DNA of 24,907 nucleotides, taken from assembly GCA_012798865.1 (NCBI GenBank), contig JAAZMK010000159.1:1-24907 (forward strand). Direction: 5' to 3'. The number at the start of each line of letters is the position of its first letter. The stretch's first letter is position 1. A program made the position numbers and the translations under genes. A model generated the notes under the pieces. The model did no database searches, was not told where the DNA came from, and saw nothing but the letters and a program-made list of their open reading frames with translations. The stretch comes from Clostridiaceae bacterium. GTDB taxonomy: Bacteria; Bacillota; Clostridia; Saccharofermentanales; DTU023. Below are positions 24,101-24,907 of this stretch, piece by piece.

Positions 24101-24907
24101 TCAGCGCGCCACGGTCTGTGTTTTCGCGGCGCCGTTCTGGAAGACGAATGACGTACTGAATTGCTCACTCTTTTTCATGAATTCAAGTGTATCGCGAACT
24201 GTTTCACGTATTGGACGTGTCGTGTATCCGAGCGCTTTACGCGCTTTTTCATTTGAGAATTTACCGAAACTGTTTAGTGTATAAAGCGAATAGGAAGTGA
24301 ATATTGGTGGCGTTCCCGTCACCTTGCTGCTCCATTCGACAAAGGGTGCAGCAATCTTTGCCAGAAAGCGCGGGACCGTAATATTAAACTGTTTTCTCCC
24401 TGTCATCCTGGCTGCCATGTTGACAATGTCGCGGATGGGGTAGTACCCGCCTGACAAGATATACGCTTCTCCCGCATTGCCTTTCAGCGCTGCTCTGATG
24501 ACGCCGTCCGCCACATCGCGGACATCGACAAAGTCGTAGCCTCCGCTGACCATGCCGGGAAGTTTCTTGTCGACGAGTCGTCTGAAAAGACGCGTCGTAT
24601 GGCTGTTGAGATAATCATAAGGTCCGATGATTCCGCTCGGGTGGACGACGACAGCATCCATCCCTTCTTTTGCTGCTTCCATGACAAGTTGTGTCGCCAT
24701 CGCCTTAGTCTTTGCGTAATAGCCGTGCACTGCGTCGGGGTCAAAATAATCCACCTCATGGATAGGTTTACCGGTTTCACGCTCCGGAATCGCATGGACG
24801 GTGCTCGCATACACGAAACGCTTGACGTGATGCGTTTTGGCGACCTGAAGCATGTTCTTGGTCCCGTTGACATTGATGTTGTATGTGCGTTCATCGGGCT
24901 TGCCGAA
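24101..24907 (-). CDS. Extended SDR NAD(P)-dependent epimerase/reductase (5' end cut off)
   Basis: The C-terminal 268 residues of an extended short-chain dehydrogenase/reductase; the Rossmann glycine motif lies beyond the window end. The visible part opens with YNINVNGTKNMLQVAKTHHV, then VYASTVHAIP (catalytic Ser/Thr strand), YYAKTKAMA (YxxxK), VVHPSGIIGPYDY and VDVRDVADGVIRAA. This pattern fits nucleoside-diphosphate-sugar epimerases or dihydroflavonol-reductase-like enzymes; the substrate is not readable. The frame is open to base 24907, with no internal start needed. It lies upstream of the GT4 gene on the same strand, across a 170-bp gap. Confidence 0.9.
   Translation of the reverse strand, partial: FGKPDERTYNINVNGTKNMLQVAKTHHVKRFVYASTVHAIPERETGKPIHEVDYFDPDAVHGYYAKTKAMATQLVMEAAKEGMDAVVVHPSGIIGPYDYLNSHTTRLFRRLVDKKLPGMVSGGYDFVDVRDVADGVIRAALKGNAGEAYILSGGYYPIRDIVNMAARMTGRKQFNITVPRFLAKIAAPFVEWSSKVTGTPPIFTSYSLYTLNSFGKFSNEKARKALGYTTRPIRETVRDTLEFMKKSEQFSTSFVFQNGAAKTQTVAR

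Overview
The window looks like chromosomal DNA of an anaerobic, amino-acid-fermenting bacterium of the Clostridia (Firmicutes), of low to middling GC. The evidence is the strong GGAGG-type ribosome binding sites, frequent ATGA start/stop overlaps, a lipoprotein, an RND/MMPL exporter and a secreted helix-repeat protein of Gram-positive type, and above all a complete methylaspartate route for glutamate fermentation. Genus cannot be fixed from the sequence alone.

Layout. 1-351 has no gene. 352-1482 (-) is a membrane diguanylate cyclase. 1809-3067 (-) holds a YwlG/UPF0340 gene coupled to a TetR-type regulator. Divergent from these, 3449-7886 (+) carries an RND/MMPL exporter overlapped by a large secreted helix-repeat protein, so regulator and exporter form one module; a 13-bp inverted repeat lies in the divergent promoter region. 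A bidirectional terminator (7911-7955) closes it. 8010-10042 (-) is a duplicated stress/envelope block: an mscL remnant, a zinc-ribbon/membrane/lipocalin-like gene split by an in-frame TGA, an intact mscL, and a lipoprotein paralogous to the C-terminal half of the split gene. 10247-10666 (-) is a small orphan P-loop protein.

The centre is a ten-gene, nearly gapless operon at 10911-20564 (+): fumarase-like alpha and beta subunits, a GntR regulator, glutamate mutase sigma subunit, its reactivator GlmL, the epsilon subunit, methylaspartate ammonia-lyase, and citrate-lyase-like gamma, beta and alpha subunits. Together these give glutamate -> 3-methylaspartate -> mesaconate -> citramalate -> acetate + pyruvate. 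In this context the fumarase-like pair is best read as mesaconase, and the citrate-lyase-like trio as citramalate lyase. The genes that attach and acetylate the lyase prosthetic group are not in the window.

Facing the operon across a terminator (20585-20622) is an AGCS sodium:amino-acid symporter (20691-22088, -), translationally coupled to a small polytopic membrane protein (22085-22624, -). The right end has a GT4 glycosyltransferase and the 3' part of an extended SDR epimerase/reductase that runs off the window. The points most worth checking are the in-frame TGA, the tandem mscL/lipocalin-like duplication, the gene-complete glutamate pathway with its unusual GntR regulator, and the candidate operators.
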